64,000 nucleotides of DNA from Marinobacter caseinilyticus (GCF_011074955.1 NZ_WUQJ01000011.1:100961-164960); one strand, 5' to 3'; counted from the first letter of the stretch, positions 19,630-29,267 are shown. Made by a program: numbers and translations. Notes: generated from the letters alone by a model not told the origin.

Positions 19630-20364
19630 ATGCAGTTTCCCAAAATGATGATGTGTTTGTTCATGGGGATGTGCCCGCTGGCGTTTGGCCAGAGCACGGG
19701 GGAGACCTGGGACGGCGAGGCCGAGTTGGGGGCATTGATCACCTCGGGCAACAGTGAGGAAACCAATATCAACAGTCGCCTGGGGCTGGTGCATGAGACC
19801 ACCAGCTGGCGGAATTTGCTCGAACTGCGGTCGCTCTACTCCGAAGCCGACGATGAAACGACGTCCGAGCGTTACAGCGCTTCTGCGGAAACGAACTATA
19901 AATTTTCCGAGCGCCAGTACTGGTTCTTAAGGGGCGCATATGATGACAATCGGTTCACCGGTTACGATTTCCGCACCTCCGCGACCACGGGTTATGGTCA
20001 CCGGGTCTGGCAGAACGGCGAACGCTCTTTCCTGGATTTATCGGTGGGTGCGGGTTATCGCTTCAACAAGCTCAAACAGCCCAATGAGGCGGGCCGGCGC
20101 AGTGAACAGGAGGCCATCGCCCGCCTGGCCGGGCAGTATGATTATGCCCTCTCTGACAACGCGCTGTTCCGACAAAAACTCAGTACCGAAGTTGGCCTGG
20201 ATGGAAACAACACCATCAGTGAGTCAGAAACCTCGGTGCAGGCCTCGGTGGTGGGCAATGTGTCCATGAAAGCGGCCTATCTGGTCAAGCACGTGTCCAA
20301 TCCGCCCGCCGGCGCCGAACGAATCGATACCGAAATGTCCCTGTCGCTGCTGTATGGCTTTTAG
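19630..20364 (+). CDS. DUF481 outer-membrane protein (salt-induced YdiY type)
   Basis: 244 residues. The signal peptide ends near PLAFGQS. The body has alternating beta-strand pattern typical of a small outer-membrane barrel: GEAELGALITSGNSEETNIN, FLRGAYDDNRFTGYDFR and a terminal aromatic residue (SLLYGF). The ITSGNSE motif is characteristic of DUF481. The ATG at 19630 has GGAG just upstream. Function of the family is unknown; some members respond to osmotic stress. Confidence 0.82.
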   Translation: MQFPKMMMCLFMGMCPLAFGQSTGETWDGEAELGALITSGNSEETNINSRLGLVHETTSWRNLLELRSLYSEADDETTSERYSASAETNYKFSERQYWFLRGAYDDNRFTGYDFRTSATTGYGHRVWQNGERSFLDLSVGAGYRFNKLKQPNEAGRRSEQEAIARLAGQYDYALSDNALFRQKLSTEVGLDGNNTISESETSVQASVVGNVSMKAAYLVKHVSNPPAGAERIDTEMSLSLLYGF

Positions 20365-20378
20365 CACCCCCGACCACC

Positions 20379-22631
20379 TCAGGCGCCGGGCTCGGCTGCC
20401 GCCTCGGGTTTCGGTGCGGAGCGTTTGGCCTTGTCCGCCAGCACCGTGGCGTAGATCTCCTTCACATCACCGGCGAATTGCTCAATAGAGTAATCCTTGG
20501 CGAAAGCCGTAGCATTCTCCGACAGGGTCCGGCGTAGGGTGTCGTCTTCCAGCAGGCTGGTGACTCTGGCACGCCACTGGTCCCGGTTTTCAGGTGTCTT
20601 GAAGCCGTTGTAGCCCTGTCGTACCACATCATCAATACCGCTTGAGCGCACGGCCACCACCGGCAGTCCGGCCGCCATCGCTTCCAGGATAACCATCCCC
20701 TGAGTTTCGGATTTGGACGCGAACAGAAACACATCGCCAAGCCGATAGTAGGTGGCCATGTCTTCCGGCGCCACCGCGCCGACCAGAGTAAAACAGTCCT
20801 GCAGGCCAAGGTCGTCAATGCGGGCCTGCAAGCGCTCGCGCTGGTGGCCGTCACCGATCATCAGAAACCGGAATGGAATTGCGGTGTGCTCTTTCAGACT
20901 GGCGATGGCCTCGATCATGAAATCGATGTTCTTCTCATTGGACAACCGCGACACGCTGATAAACACCTTTTCATCGCCGATACCGAGACGGTTGCGCAGG
21001 GCCTCAATGTCCTTGTTCTCGACACCCTGGAAACGCTCAAATTCAATGCCCGTGGGCTGCACGTAGGTCGATGATTTGACCCCGATCATCCGCAGGTATT
21101 CCTCGGTGGAGTAAGTGGGCACAATTACCGCGTCGCACTTGTTGGCAAAGCGTTTGATCAGGGCGTGGGAGATCAGGTTGCGAAACAGCATGCCGGGCAG
21201 CGGCACAAAGTGCGCGTAGTGTTCAAGACGCGTGTGATAGGTGTAGACCGCCGGCACATTCAGCCGGTGAGCGACAAAAAGCCCCAGCGATCCCAGCCAG
21301 AAGGGGTGGTGCAAATGGATGATATCCGGCCGGAAGGCTCGCACCTGACGCCGAATCCGGCGCAAGAAGATGTTCGCCAGCCGGAACTCGCGCTTTTCCC
21401 CCATCGCCAGCAGTGATGGTACCCGCAGCACGTGGTCCTCCTCGGCGGGCTGGTCCCGGTAGCGGGGCGCGACGATCAGGGTGGCGTTGCCGGTGGCCTC
21501 CAGGCCCCGATGCAGGCGTTCAATGGAAATCGGCACGCCCCCGATAAAGGGCAGGTAATTATTGGTGAACATCGCAATGCGCAGGGGCTGCTGCAGCCAG
21601 GGCATTGGGTCCAGGTCGTAATCGGGGTAGTAATTCTTGCCCACAAAGACCAGGGCGTAGAGCTTCATTGCCACCAGTGTGAGCACGCTGACCAGCAGAA
21701 TAAAATTGACGTAACCGACGTAAAACAGCGAGTAAATGAAAAACCACAGGCTTTCCAACTGCTTGAATATGGGGTGTTGGCCGATCATTAACGGCACCAC
21801 TTCGGTGGTGACACCCTGTTCCGAGACCGACACCTTTACGAAATGATAGAAACTGGTGTCGTTGTTCAGTACCAGGCCGCCTGCGCCACCGGTGGTAATG
21901 AACTGGGTGCCGTCCCGGTCCTGTTCGACATACTGTGAAATATTCGCTGAGAACACTGCATCGACGTGGTGTTCCCGGATCAGTGCCAGGAGCTGGTCCC
22001 GGAATTCGGGTGGTTGCAGGTAATCGTCTTTCTGGTCAAACAGGACATCCTGGCGGCCATGCAGCACGGGGTGCCCGGTAAAGAGAAACGTGTGGGCGGC
22101 GTCCTGCTGCTGGAGAAGGTCGCGCAGCCACCGGATTTGCCAGCGCCAGGCCGTTTTGTTGGTGCTGTCCAGGAAGATAAAGCGACTGTTGCCGGTGCGG
22201 ACACTGAAAAAGTGCGGCCCGAAATGCTCGTAGAACCGGAAGCTGCCAAAATTCTCATACTCGTGCTGGCCGAACGTCAGCAGGTAGGGCATCTTCAAGT
22301 GCGTCAATGTCCCGTGCAGGGCGCGGTATTTGTCTTCACTGCCGCCGCTAACCGCGTTGCCGGCCGAGACCATGAAATCCACGCCCGAGTCATTGAGCAT
22401 CGGAATGATTTTGCGCTCAAAAATGCCGACAGAATTGTTGATGTTGCCCACCACGGCAAAACTAAAGCTTTTTTTATCATCGAGCTGGGCGTGGAGGCGT
22501 TCCACCTGGGTGGTGTGCACCGCCTCAAAGTTGGCTTCAAACAGGTTCAGATAGGCCTTATAGCCCACCAGTGCGCAAACGATCACCACGTTAATATAGA
22601 ACAGGGCTTTGGTGCGGCTGCGACGGATCAT
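20379..22631 (-). CDS. Fusion of degenerate metallophosphoesterase and GT4 glycosyltransferase
   Basis: 750 residues. Order: a membrane anchor (about 10-27), a calcineurin-like phosphoesterase fold (about 55-285), a second membrane segment (about 296-330), and a GT-B glycosyltransferase of family 4 (351-735) with FTNNYLPFIGGVPISIERL, LHHPFWLGSLGLF and the EX7E motif in SETQGMVILEAMAAGLPV. The GT part resembles diacylglycerol glucosyltransferases. In the phosphoesterase the metal residues are mostly replaced: NIN for DXH (62-67), GN for GD (91-92), GQHE for GNHE (121-124) and SANIS for GHXH (228-232). Catalysis by that domain is therefore doubtful. The start overlaps the flippase-like gene by 4 bp, suggesting one membrane glycoconjugate pathway. 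Confidence 0.85.
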   Translation of the reverse strand: MIRRSRTKALFYINVVIVCALVGYKAYLNLFEANFEAVHTTQVERLHAQLDDKKSFSFAVVGNINNSVGIFERKIIPMLNDSGVDFMVSAGNAVSGGSEDKYRALHGTLTHLKMPYLLTFGQHEYENFGSFRFYEHFGPHFFSVRTGNSRFIFLDSTNKTAWRWQIRWLRDLLQQQDAAHTFLFTGHPVLHGRQDVLFDQKDDYLQPPEFRDQLLALIREHHVDAVFSANISQYVEQDRDGTQFITTGGAGGLVLNNDTSFYHFVKVSVSEQGVTTEVVPLMIGQHPIFKQLESLWFFIYSLFYVGYVNFILLVSVLTLVAMKLYALVFVGKNYYPDYDLDPMPWLQQPLRIAMFTNNYLPFIGGVPISIERLHRGLEATGNATLIVAPRYRDQPAEEDHVLRVPSLLAMGEKREFRLANIFLRRIRRQVRAFRPDIIHLHHPFWLGSLGLFVAHRLNVPAVYTYHTRLEHYAHFVPLPGMLFRNLISHALIKRFANKCDAVIVPTYSTEEYLRMIGVKSSTYVQPTGIEFERFQGVENKDIEALRNRLGIGDEKVFISVSRLSNEKNIDFMIEAIASLKEHTAIPFRFLMIGDGHQRERLQARIDDLGLQDCFTLVGAVAPEDMATYYRLGDVFLFASKSETQGMVILEAMAAGLPVVAVRSSGIDDVVRQGYNGFKTPENRDQWRARVTSLLEDDTLRRTLSENATAFAKDYSIEQFAGDVKEIYATVLADKAKRSAPKPEAAAEPGA

Positions 22632-23701
22632 TGAGTGTCCTTCCGGCTACGGGCCAGTTCCCTCTGTAAAATTACCAGGCCAACCGCCATGCCAATGTAA
22701 ATGGTCAGCAGCCGCCACGCGACAATCACCAGTATAAGGTGATTCCCGGTCAGTATATCCCGGAAAAAACTGCCGAATACCCCTTCCGATATGCCTGACG
22801 CGCCGGGAGTGGGCGAGAAGTACATGATAAACGTTGTGACCACCAGTAACCCGATGGTGGTGAGGTAGTTGACGTCATACCCAAGGCTGTAGATGAGCAA
22901 CGCCGGAAAACTGAACAGGCTCAGCAGAAAGCAGGCTGTGAAAAAGATCGACAGCAACACGCTGCGCCGCGGGCCGTGCAGATAGACGCTGAAGCTGTGA
23001 GAAAACCGCAGCATTTCGCGTCGGGCTTTGTACTGCCAGCGGTTGTGGCGGCGTTCGCCCACCAGGTGCAGCTTGCGCATCCCGTGCAAAAGTCTGGACA
23101 GCGGTCCAATCAGCCAGTGAGTTCGGAACAGCACCACCGCGAAGAAGCCCAGGTAGGCCATGATCAGGACCGCCAACGCCACACTCAGATCGTTCAGAAT
23201 GGGTTGGTTGTCCAGCGCTTGCAGGGTGAGCAGAAACACCGGTGTGAGGGAAAAAATAAACGCCACCGCCAGCACGGTGCGAATGGTGGTCGCCGCCGAG
23301 GCCCGCCCAATCGGTACGCCATGGCGTTGCAGGTACCAGATTTGAGCGACTCCACCGCCCGTGGCCATGGGTGTGACGTTGGACACGAACAGGTTAATGA
23401 ACACGAGACGAAACAACGCCTTGAAGCCCAGTGTGTGGCCGAGGGCCTTCAGGGTGAAATACAGGCGCAGGCCGTCGGACACAAAGTAGATCGTCAGCAG
23501 TGCCAGCAGGCTGGCGAGGCTGACGGGGTCAATCAGGCGGGCATCAAAGGCAATGCTTTTGTCGGCGAACTGGTCATACACGGCATACAGCCCGGCGCCG
23601 GTCAGGCCAATAAACAGCAAGCCGAACAGCGTCAGACGCCGCCAGGGGGTGCGGGACGACTTGTCGGTTGCGGTCTGGTCGAAAGAGGTCTGGTGTGTCA
23701 T
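22628..23701 (-). CDS. Flippase-like integral membrane protein (LPG synthase TM / UPF0104 family)
   Basis: 357 residues with about eight hydrophobic segments and the family signature NLFVSNVTPMATGGGVAQIW and FSPTPGASGISEGVFGSFF. This family includes the flippase domain of MprF and proteins assumed to move lipid-linked molecules across the membrane. The gene is upstream of, and overlaps by 4 bp, the phosphoesterase/glycosyltransferase fusion. I infer that it transports the lipid product of that enzyme. The substrate is unknown. Confidence 0.85.
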   Translation of the reverse strand: MTHQTSFDQTATDKSSRTPWRRLTLFGLLFIGLTGAGLYAVYDQFADKSIAFDARLIDPVSLASLLALLTIYFVSDGLRLYFTLKALGHTLGFKALFRLVFINLFVSNVTPMATGGGVAQIWYLQRHGVPIGRASAATTIRTVLAVAFIFSLTPVFLLTLQALDNQPILNDLSVALAVLIMAYLGFFAVVLFRTHWLIGPLSRLLHGMRKLHLVGERRHNRWQYKARREMLRFSHSFSVYLHGPRRSVLLSIFFTACFLLSLFSFPALLIYSLGYDVNYLTTIGLLVVTTFIMYFSPTPGASGISEGVFGSFFRDILTGNHLILVIVAWRLLTIYIGMAVGLVILQRELARSRKDTQ

Positions 23702-23831
23702 GCAAGGCCCGTCAATCTGTGACGGCGCAGTTTACTGCGTTGGATAGGGGGGCTGTCCAGTGACCGCCCCCAACAATGGCCGGGTGGGCGGTTCAGGCGT
23801 GCGCGATGCCCAGCTTGAAATGAGCAACACC

Positions 23832-24833
23832 TCAGTGGCCGTAAACCATCATCGAGGTGTCGGTAATGGCGAAGTCGGTGAACGATACGGCGCCAATACT
23901 GGTCCCGCCCACTCTGAAAGTCGGCATGTCAATGTCGGCACGGAACTCAACGTCGTGAATGGACAGGCCGTCGTTGCCGGTCGCCGCGCTGGTGCCGGCA
24001 GACAGTTTGGCGGTGGCACTGGCCATGCCGAAATGACCAAGTGTGTCGGCACCGCGGCGGTTATGGATCTGGAGCCCCTCAATGCCGACGGCGGCAAAGT
24101 TGAAAATCAGGAGCGCGTCGGCGGCGTCCCAGTTCAGGCGGCCGTTGGTAATTTCAAAATGGGTATCGAGCTGGAGCTCGGAACTGGAAACTTCATTGCC
24201 ATTGGCCAGGGTGCGGGTGTCGGTGCCGTTATTGCGAACCACAATGTCCGTCGGGCCGACATAGCCTTCGAGCAGGACGTTCGAGAACAGCGTTGCGTTG
24301 CCATCGGACCCTTCGGTCTCAATGCTGTCCAGTGACAGCCCGAAATCAATGGCGTGCAGGTAGTCGTCAAGCTGGGTCGGGTCGCCGCTGGCAGTGGGCC
24401 CGATGTGAATCACCAGATCACCGTGGTTAAACGACTGACCAAACTGGCCACCCACCGCATAGCGTGTCAGTGCGTCGGCGACATCCGGGTTGGCGGTATT
24501 CAGCAGACCGGCATCGGCACGCCGGGCAAGTTCAGAAAAGCCGTGCTCGAGCACCTCGCCATCACCGGCCAGGTCGAGGGTGATTTTCAGGTTATCCAGT
24601 ACACCGCCACCCTGACCTGACAGGCTGAGATTGTTAATGCTCAGGGTGCCTTCGTCCTGCCAACTGAGCCGTCCGACATTGACCTGGGTCTCAAGCTCAA
24701 TGGTGACGCCGGCGGTGCCGGTGATGTCGCCGAGTGCCGAATCGTCGATGGCCTGAATGTCGGCGAGTGCGGGCAAGGCAAGGCTTGTTGAAACAGCAAA
24801 AAAAAGGGCGCGTCCCTGTCTGAGGCGAATCAT
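23832..24833 (-). CDS. Exported DUF6160-type protein
   Basis: 333 residues with a signal peptide ending near ALPALADIQ. The mature start (IDDSALGDITGTAGVTIEL) is typical of DUF6160 proteins, which are secreted and beta-rich and sometimes linked to pilus or surface structures. The remainder is a long, repetitive beta pattern with many Asp, Asn and Gly residues. GAGG lies upstream of the ATG. It stands alone, with no partner genes to indicate function. Confidence 0.7.
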   Translation of the reverse strand: MIRLRQGRALFFAVSTSLALPALADIQAIDDSALGDITGTAGVTIELETQVNVGRLSWQDEGTLSINNLSLSGQGGGVLDNLKITLDLAGDGEVLEHGFSELARRADAGLLNTANPDVADALTRYAVGGQFGQSFNHGDLVIHIGPTASGDPTQLDDYLHAIDFGLSLDSIETEGSDGNATLFSNVLLEGYVGPTDIVVRNNGTDTRTLANGNEVSSSELQLDTHFEITNGRLNWDAADALLIFNFAAVGIEGLQIHNRRGADTLGHFGMASATAKLSAGTSAATGNDGLSIHDVEFRADIDMPTFRVGGTSIGAVSFTDFAITDTSMMVYGH

Positions 24834-24949
24834 GGCTGACCTCTTGCGTGTATCCAGTCGGGTTGTGTTTATGGGGCAATTCGGACCGCAGGGGACAGCA
24901 TAACCGGCGCAGCGTTACATCCCGTTACATTAGAGGCGTTGGCAGCGTC

Positions 24950-24973
24950 AGTCTGTGCGTCGGGTCACAGACT
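24950..24973 (-). terminator. Hairpin downstream of gntR
   Basis: AGTCTGTG and CACAGACT form a perfect 8-bp stem with an 8-nt loop, 58 bp past the gntR stop. There is no U-tract, so it is only a candidate terminator. Direct CGTTACAT repeats lie just beyond it. Confidence 0.3.
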
Positions 24974-25031
24974 GGCTTCCGCTGGCGATTGTGGGAGGCA
25001 ACAAGCGACGGCCGCTCGCCCGACACAGACA

Positions 25032-25691
25032 CTAGGGTGACAGGGCCTGCTGAATGAGCTGTTTCTGGTGGTTCGCAAATACGGCCACCTGCCGCTCCGC
25101 TTCATCGGCGTCCCGGACCAGAATTGCCTGGGTCAACTGACTAAAGAACGCACTGGTTCGGGCCAGATCCTGGTGGTAGCGGTCAGCGCAGAGGTAGTAG
25201 GTGCGACTCACCGCCGGCTTGAAATTCGTCAACGCCTCACTCAGATAGGGATTGCCGACCACCTCACAACAGGCATCCATCACTTCAAAACTGGCCTGCA
25301 CCACCGCCGACACATTGGGCGTGGGGGCCTGAATGATCTGTACGACGGCGTCCACCCGAGCCATCAGACAGGTTTTGTCCTGGTCCTGCCAGCGCTCGCA
25401 CAGGCGCCTCGCCAGCATAATCAGCAAGTGCATATAGACATCGTAGAGTTCCGCTGCGTGCTCGGCATCCAGCTGTGAAGCAGACGCACCCTTGCGCGGC
25501 GTGATGTCCACCAGGTGCCAGCGTTCCAGCGTGTACAATGCCTCTTTGACCGAGGCCCGGCTGACCCGAAGTTCGGCGGCGATGGTCGCCTCCTGCAGGC
25601 GCTCGCCCGGTTGCACCACACCGGTCATGATCCGGTCCGCCAGATAATTCGCGATTTGTTCGGCCAGAGTGTTGGGAACCTGAAACTCCAT
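25032..25691 (-). CDS. GntR-family (FadR type) transcriptional regulator
   Basis: 219 residues. N-terminal winged helix (about 8-70) with VQPGERLQEATIAAELRVSRASVKEAL; C-terminal all-helical FCD-like ligand domain. Divergent from alkB with a 15-bp palindrome in between that fits the FadR-type consensus, so it probably controls alkane oxidation, responding to an alkanoate or acyl-CoA. This regulatory link is inference from position and site. It lies about 280 bp from the alkB start. Confidence 0.85.
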   Translation of the reverse strand: MEFQVPNTLAEQIANYLADRIMTGVVQPGERLQEATIAAELRVSRASVKEALYTLERWHLVDITPRKGASASQLDAEHAAELYDVYMHLLIMLARRLCERWQDQDKTCLMARVDAVVQIIQAPTPNVSAVVQASFEVMDACCEVVGNPYLSEALTNFKPAVSRTYYLCADRYHQDLARTSAFFSQLTQAILVRDADEAERQVAVFANHQKQLIQQALSP

Positions 25692-25868
25692 AACGGTGCT
25701 CTGTGCTGACGTGATGGGCCGCCAGGCCCTGGTTTGCGGTATCGCAGTTTAGCACAGTCGCGGGTGAGCGACGGCGTCGGGTTCCGCTTCAGATGGCCGC
25801 GTCAGCGGGTCGGGTGCCGGCAGATTTGAGCCGAAACAGGCAATCGTGAAAATCATTGACGTCTGTAA

Positions 25869-25883
25869 TATTGTAGGACAATA
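25869..25883. promoter_or_regulatory. GntR/FadR-type operator between gntR and alkB
   Basis: TATTGTAGGACAATA is a palindrome with 6-bp arms whose core TTGTAGGACAA fits the FadR-subfamily pattern TNGTNNNACNA exactly. It is about 90-100 bp upstream of the alkB start and 180 bp upstream of gntR. Confidence 0.6.
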
Positions 25884-25969
25884 ATGCAGTTAGAATGACG
25901 ACCGCCGCAGGGCAGGTCGCTGACAGGTAGTGCGCAGTGCCAACGCCCTTTACCGTGAGAGGTTTCGTC

Positions 25970-27196
25970 GTGAACAACACCGAAGTGACCATGACACAGG
26001 ACCCGGTTCGCCGGCGCCTGTTGCTGAAACTCAAGAAATACAGCTTCCTGATTGCCATGTTGCCGTTGGCACTGCCGGCCCTGCTGCTGTCCGCCGGGAC
26101 TGCGACGGACTTGATCAATGTGTTTGCCTGGGGCGTGCCGGTGGTGGTGTTTGGGCTCATACCACTGCTCGATGTCGTATTGGGGCAGGATGCGCTGAAC
26201 CCGGATGAACAATCCGATGTGCCGCACATGAACAGCGAGCGGTTCTATCAGGTCATAACGCTTGGCTGGGTTGCGGCGTTTGCAGTATTGCTGGTGTGGG
26301 CGATGCAGGTGCTGGCATCCGGCGTGTTCACCGTGCCGGGCGCGATTGGCTGGGTGTTTTCCATCGGCATTGTGGGTGGCCTTGGCATCAATGTCGCCCA
26401 CGAACTGATTCACAAGGATGGCACCTTTGAAACCCGGGCCGGCGGGCTGCTGTTGGCGCTGGTGTGTTATGGCGGCTTCAAGGTCGAGCACCTGCGAGGG
26501 CACCATGTGCACGTGTCCACTCCCGGAGATGCCTCGTCCGCGCGCTACAATCAGTCGCTGTACCAGTTTTTACCGCAAGCCTACGGTCGCAATTTCCTCA
26601 ACGCCTGGCGGCTGGAGGCGGAGAAACTCCGGCGCAAGGGGCGGTCCCCAGTGAGCTGGCACAACGAGCTGGTGTGGTGGTACGGCATATCATTGCTGGT
26701 GCTGGCAGGTTTCACCGCGACCTTCGGATGGCTGGGTGCCGGGTACTTCCTGGGCCAGAGCTTCATCGCCTTTACCCTGCTGGAAGTGGTGAATTATCTG
26801 GAGCACTACGGCTTGCACCGTCGCATGTTGGAGAACGGACGCTACGAGCGGACCCTGCCGGAGCACAGTTGGAACTCCAGCTATTTCCTCACCAATGTGT
26901 TTCTGTTCCACCTTCAGCGCCACAGCGATCACCATGCCTTCGCCAAGCGGCGTTACCAGGTACTGCGGCATCACGATGTAGCACCGCAACTGCCCGCCGG
27001 TTACGCCTCCATGGTGGTGCTGGCCCTGCTGCCACCGCTGTGGAAAAAGGTCATGAACCCACGGGTTGAGGCCTACTACAAAGGCGAGGAGCATCAACTG
27101 AGCGAGGAGCCCGGAGGCTCAAAAGACACCAGACGCAGCGGCACCCACGGGGACATCTCAACCGCGGTTCCGGGCAATGAGGTTCGGTCCGTTTGA
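25970..27196 (+). CDS. alkB: Alkane 1-monooxygenase (AlkB)
   Basis: 408 residues, integral-membrane non-haem di-iron hydroxylase that converts n-alkanes to 1-alkanols using rubredoxin electrons. Several hydrophobic segments and the histidine boxes are present: HELIHK, HLRGHHVHV, the NYLEHYGLHRR segment and LQRHSDHHAFAKRRYQ. I chose GTG at 25970 because GAGAGG precedes it; a GTG at 25937 and an ATG at 25991 are alternatives. No rubredoxin or rubredoxin reductase gene is adjacent, so those are encoded elsewhere. Likely controlled by the divergent GntR. Confidence 0.93.
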   Translation: MNNTEVTMTQDPVRRRLLLKLKKYSFLIAMLPLALPALLLSAGTATDLINVFAWGVPVVVFGLIPLLDVVLGQDALNPDEQSDVPHMNSERFYQVITLGWVAAFAVLLVWAMQVLASGVFTVPGAIGWVFSIGIVGGLGINVAHELIHKDGTFETRAGGLLLALVCYGGFKVEHLRGHHVHVSTPGDASSARYNQSLYQFLPQAYGRNFLNAWRLEAEKLRRKGRSPVSWHNELVWWYGISLLVLAGFTATFGWLGAGYFLGQSFIAFTLLEVVNYLEHYGLHRRMLENGRYERTLPEHSWNSSYFLTNVFLFHLQRHSDHHAFAKRRYQVLRHHDVAPQLPAGYASMVVLALLPPLWKKVMNPRVEAYYKGEEHQLSEEPGGSKDTRRSGTHGDISTAVPGNEVRSV

Positions 27197-27264
27197 ACCG
27201 TGTGCCTTGTCTAAGCGGACAGTACCTCAAACTGAAAGCACCGGCGGCGTTTGCGGAGCGCTTC

Positions 27265-27321
27265 GGTGGGTATTCAGTTGAAGGGTGGGTATTCAATTGA
27301 GGGTTGGGTATCCAACTGAGG
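27265..27321. repeat. Three 19-bp tandem repeats downstream of alkB
   Basis: Three consecutive imperfect units of the type GGTGGGTATTCAATTGAGG at a 19-bp period. They lie in the 250-bp alkB-gloA gap, which contains no other gene I can support. A TATAAT-like sequence at 27410-27415 may belong to the gloA promoter. Confidence 0.55.
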
Positions 27322-27447
27322 GGCGTGTCTCTGACCGAGGGGTCCTACGACGTATTGCTGAGTGGCCGAGCGCCGGTTGCCCTTGAAAACCCCTTATCCG
27401 GCACACAAATATAATGCTTAAACCTATCACGACGGATGGAGCGTTCC

Positions 27448-27996
27448 ATGCACCGCCATTTCGAAGAAGCCCCGGGCCTACACGACGAATCGGTTCCCGA
27501 GACCGAAGGGTACGTGTTCAATCAGACCATGATGCGCATCAAAGACCCGGAAAAGAGCCTGGATTTTTACACCCGGATAATGGGCATGCGACTGGTCCGC
27601 AAGCTCGACTTCCCGGAAATGCAGTTCACCCTGTATTTCCTCGCCTATCTGGACGACCGGCAAGCGGCGACCGTGCCCTCGGATGAGGCACACCGAACCA
27701 CTTTCACGTTCGCCCGCGAAGCCATGCTGGAGCTGACCCACAACTGGGGCACGGAAACGCAGGATGACTTCAGTTACCACAATGGCAATGACCAGCCCCA
27801 GGGCTTCGGCCACATCGGTGTCGCGGTGCCGGATGTCTATCAGGCGGCAGAGCGTTTTGAGGGCTTGGGGGTTGAGTTCGTCAAACGCCCCGACGACGGC
27901 AAAATGAAGGGCCTGGCGTTCATCAAGGACCCGGACGGTTACTGGATTGAGATCCTGCAGCCCAACATGTTTGAGAAGCAACGCAAAAGCGATTGA
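27448..27996 (+). CDS. gloA: Lactoylglutathione lyase (glyoxalase I)
   Basis: 182 residues. Converts the methylglyoxal-glutathione adduct to S-lactoylglutathione in the cytoplasm. The VOC fold carries [29 protein letters not shown] and [12 protein letters not shown], with the metal-binding Glu near the end in [10 protein letters not shown]. The length with an N-terminal extension matches the longer proteobacterial GloA type. I chose the ATG at 27448 with GGAG upstream; an ATG four codons earlier is possible. Confidence 0.92.
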   Translation: MHRHFEEAPGLHDESVPETEGYVFNQTMMRIKDPEKSLDFYTRIMGMRLVRKLDFPEMQFTLYFLAYLDDRQAATVPSDEAHRTTFTFAREAMLELTHNWGTETQDDFSYHNGNDQPQGFGHIGVAVPDVYQAAERFEGLGVEFVKRPDDGKMKGLAFIKDPDGYWIEILQPNMFEKQRKSD

Positions 27997-28068
27997 CCCT
28001 ACGCCGTTTCGCCGCGGCAGCCCTGGTACCCGGCCTTAGGGGCCGGTTAAGGGGCTAGCCTGCGGCGG

Positions 28069-29013
28069 TTACCGGCGACGCGCGCCGGCGCTTGATGCCA
28101 CCACCACGGCGGCGGTCAGCACCACCGCGCCCAAGATCCCCATGCTCCCCAGATTCTCGCCCAGAAACACCCACGCCAGGACCGCCACGAACAGCGGCTC
28201 CAATGTCACGATAATGCTGGACGTGGTGGCGGGTGTATTCTTCATGCCCGCAAAAAAGCACAGATAACCCAGGCAGGTAGGGACCAGTCCGATGTAGACG
28301 ACCATCAGCCAGTCCACGACGCTCAGTCCCGGCAGGGCGGCAAACCCGCCGGAAAACCCAACCACCGGCAGCAGGACGAGGGCGCCGGTAAAGAAGCAGA
28401 TAAAGGCGGTGGCAAACACCGGGGTGCCCCCGGCTGCGTGGCGGCTGGTGAGCGTAAAACCGGCGTAAACCAGGGCCGCGAGCAGGGCAACCGCAATGCC
28501 GGCAATGCGGATCTGGCCGCTGGTCTGAATGTCACCCATCACCAGCAGCACGGTGCCGCCAATGGCCGCAACCAGCGCAAGCACGGTCACCAGGCTGGGT
28601 TTTTCCCCCAGCAAAGGGGCCGCCATCAGCGCCACCAGCACCGGTGACACGCACAGTGCAATCAGGGTGGCAATCGCCGCCCCGGTCAGGTCCACCGCCA
28701 CCAGATAGGTGCCCTGATACGCCGCCTGAAACAGGCCCAGTGAGGCCAGCACCAGCAGCGGCTTCAGGCCGGGCCGGGGCCGTTGTGTGGGCGCCGTTTG
28801 CCGGCGCTCGCGCAGCATCAGGAAAAAGAAACAGGGGAACGCCACACTGAGTCGCAAGAGGCCCAGGGTGATCGGATTCAGGTCCGTGCCGGTAAAGAGT
28901 GTTTTGGCCGCAATACTGGTTGTCGCCCACAGCGCCGCGGCAACCGCAATCAATAACGCGCCCCGCAGAACGCTGGCACGTTGACGGCTAAGGCTGGATT
29001 CTGCGTCGGTCAT
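28069..29013 (-). CDS. EamA/DMT-family transporter
   Basis: 314 residues with ten hydrophobic segments in two similar halves, each an EamA domain: AALWATTSIAAKTLF in the first and VYAGFTLTSRH in the second, with PTCLGYLCFFAGMKN and a terminal LEPLFVAVLAWVFLGE. Proteins of this family export metabolites or amino acids across the inner membrane. The substrate is not predictable. Convergent with gloA; a hairpin at 28030-28046 lies between the two stops. Confidence 0.88.
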   Translation of the reverse strand: MTDAESSLSRQRASVLRGALLIAVAAALWATTSIAAKTLFTGTDLNPITLGLLRLSVAFPCFFFLMLRERRQTAPTQRPRPGLKPLLVLASLGLFQAAYQGTYLVAVDLTGAAIATLIALCVSPVLVALMAAPLLGEKPSLVTVLALVAAIGGTVLLVMGDIQTSGQIRIAGIAVALLAALVYAGFTLTSRHAAGGTPVFATAFICFFTGALVLLPVVGFSGGFAALPGLSVVDWLMVVYIGLVPTCLGYLCFFAGMKNTPATTSSIIVTLEPLFVAVLAWVFLGENLGSMGILGAVVLTAAVVVASSAGARRR

Positions 29014-29267
29014 TCACACGGCTCTCGGATGGTTGCAGGGCGGCGTCCCATGGAACGGCACAGGTTACCTGAATTACCCGCCACCTTGCAGCGCATTGGT
29101 GACTGACGGGCCTGGGTATTGAATTCAAGACGCGGAGGCAAAACGCCCGCGGGGAAACCCGTGTGCCCGACGCCCGGCGTAACACCGATGAGCGGGCACG
29201 AGCATGGCACCCAAGAGGCTGCAACGGGTCTGAATTCAGATCCGTTGCAGGTCCTCCCGGCCGGACG

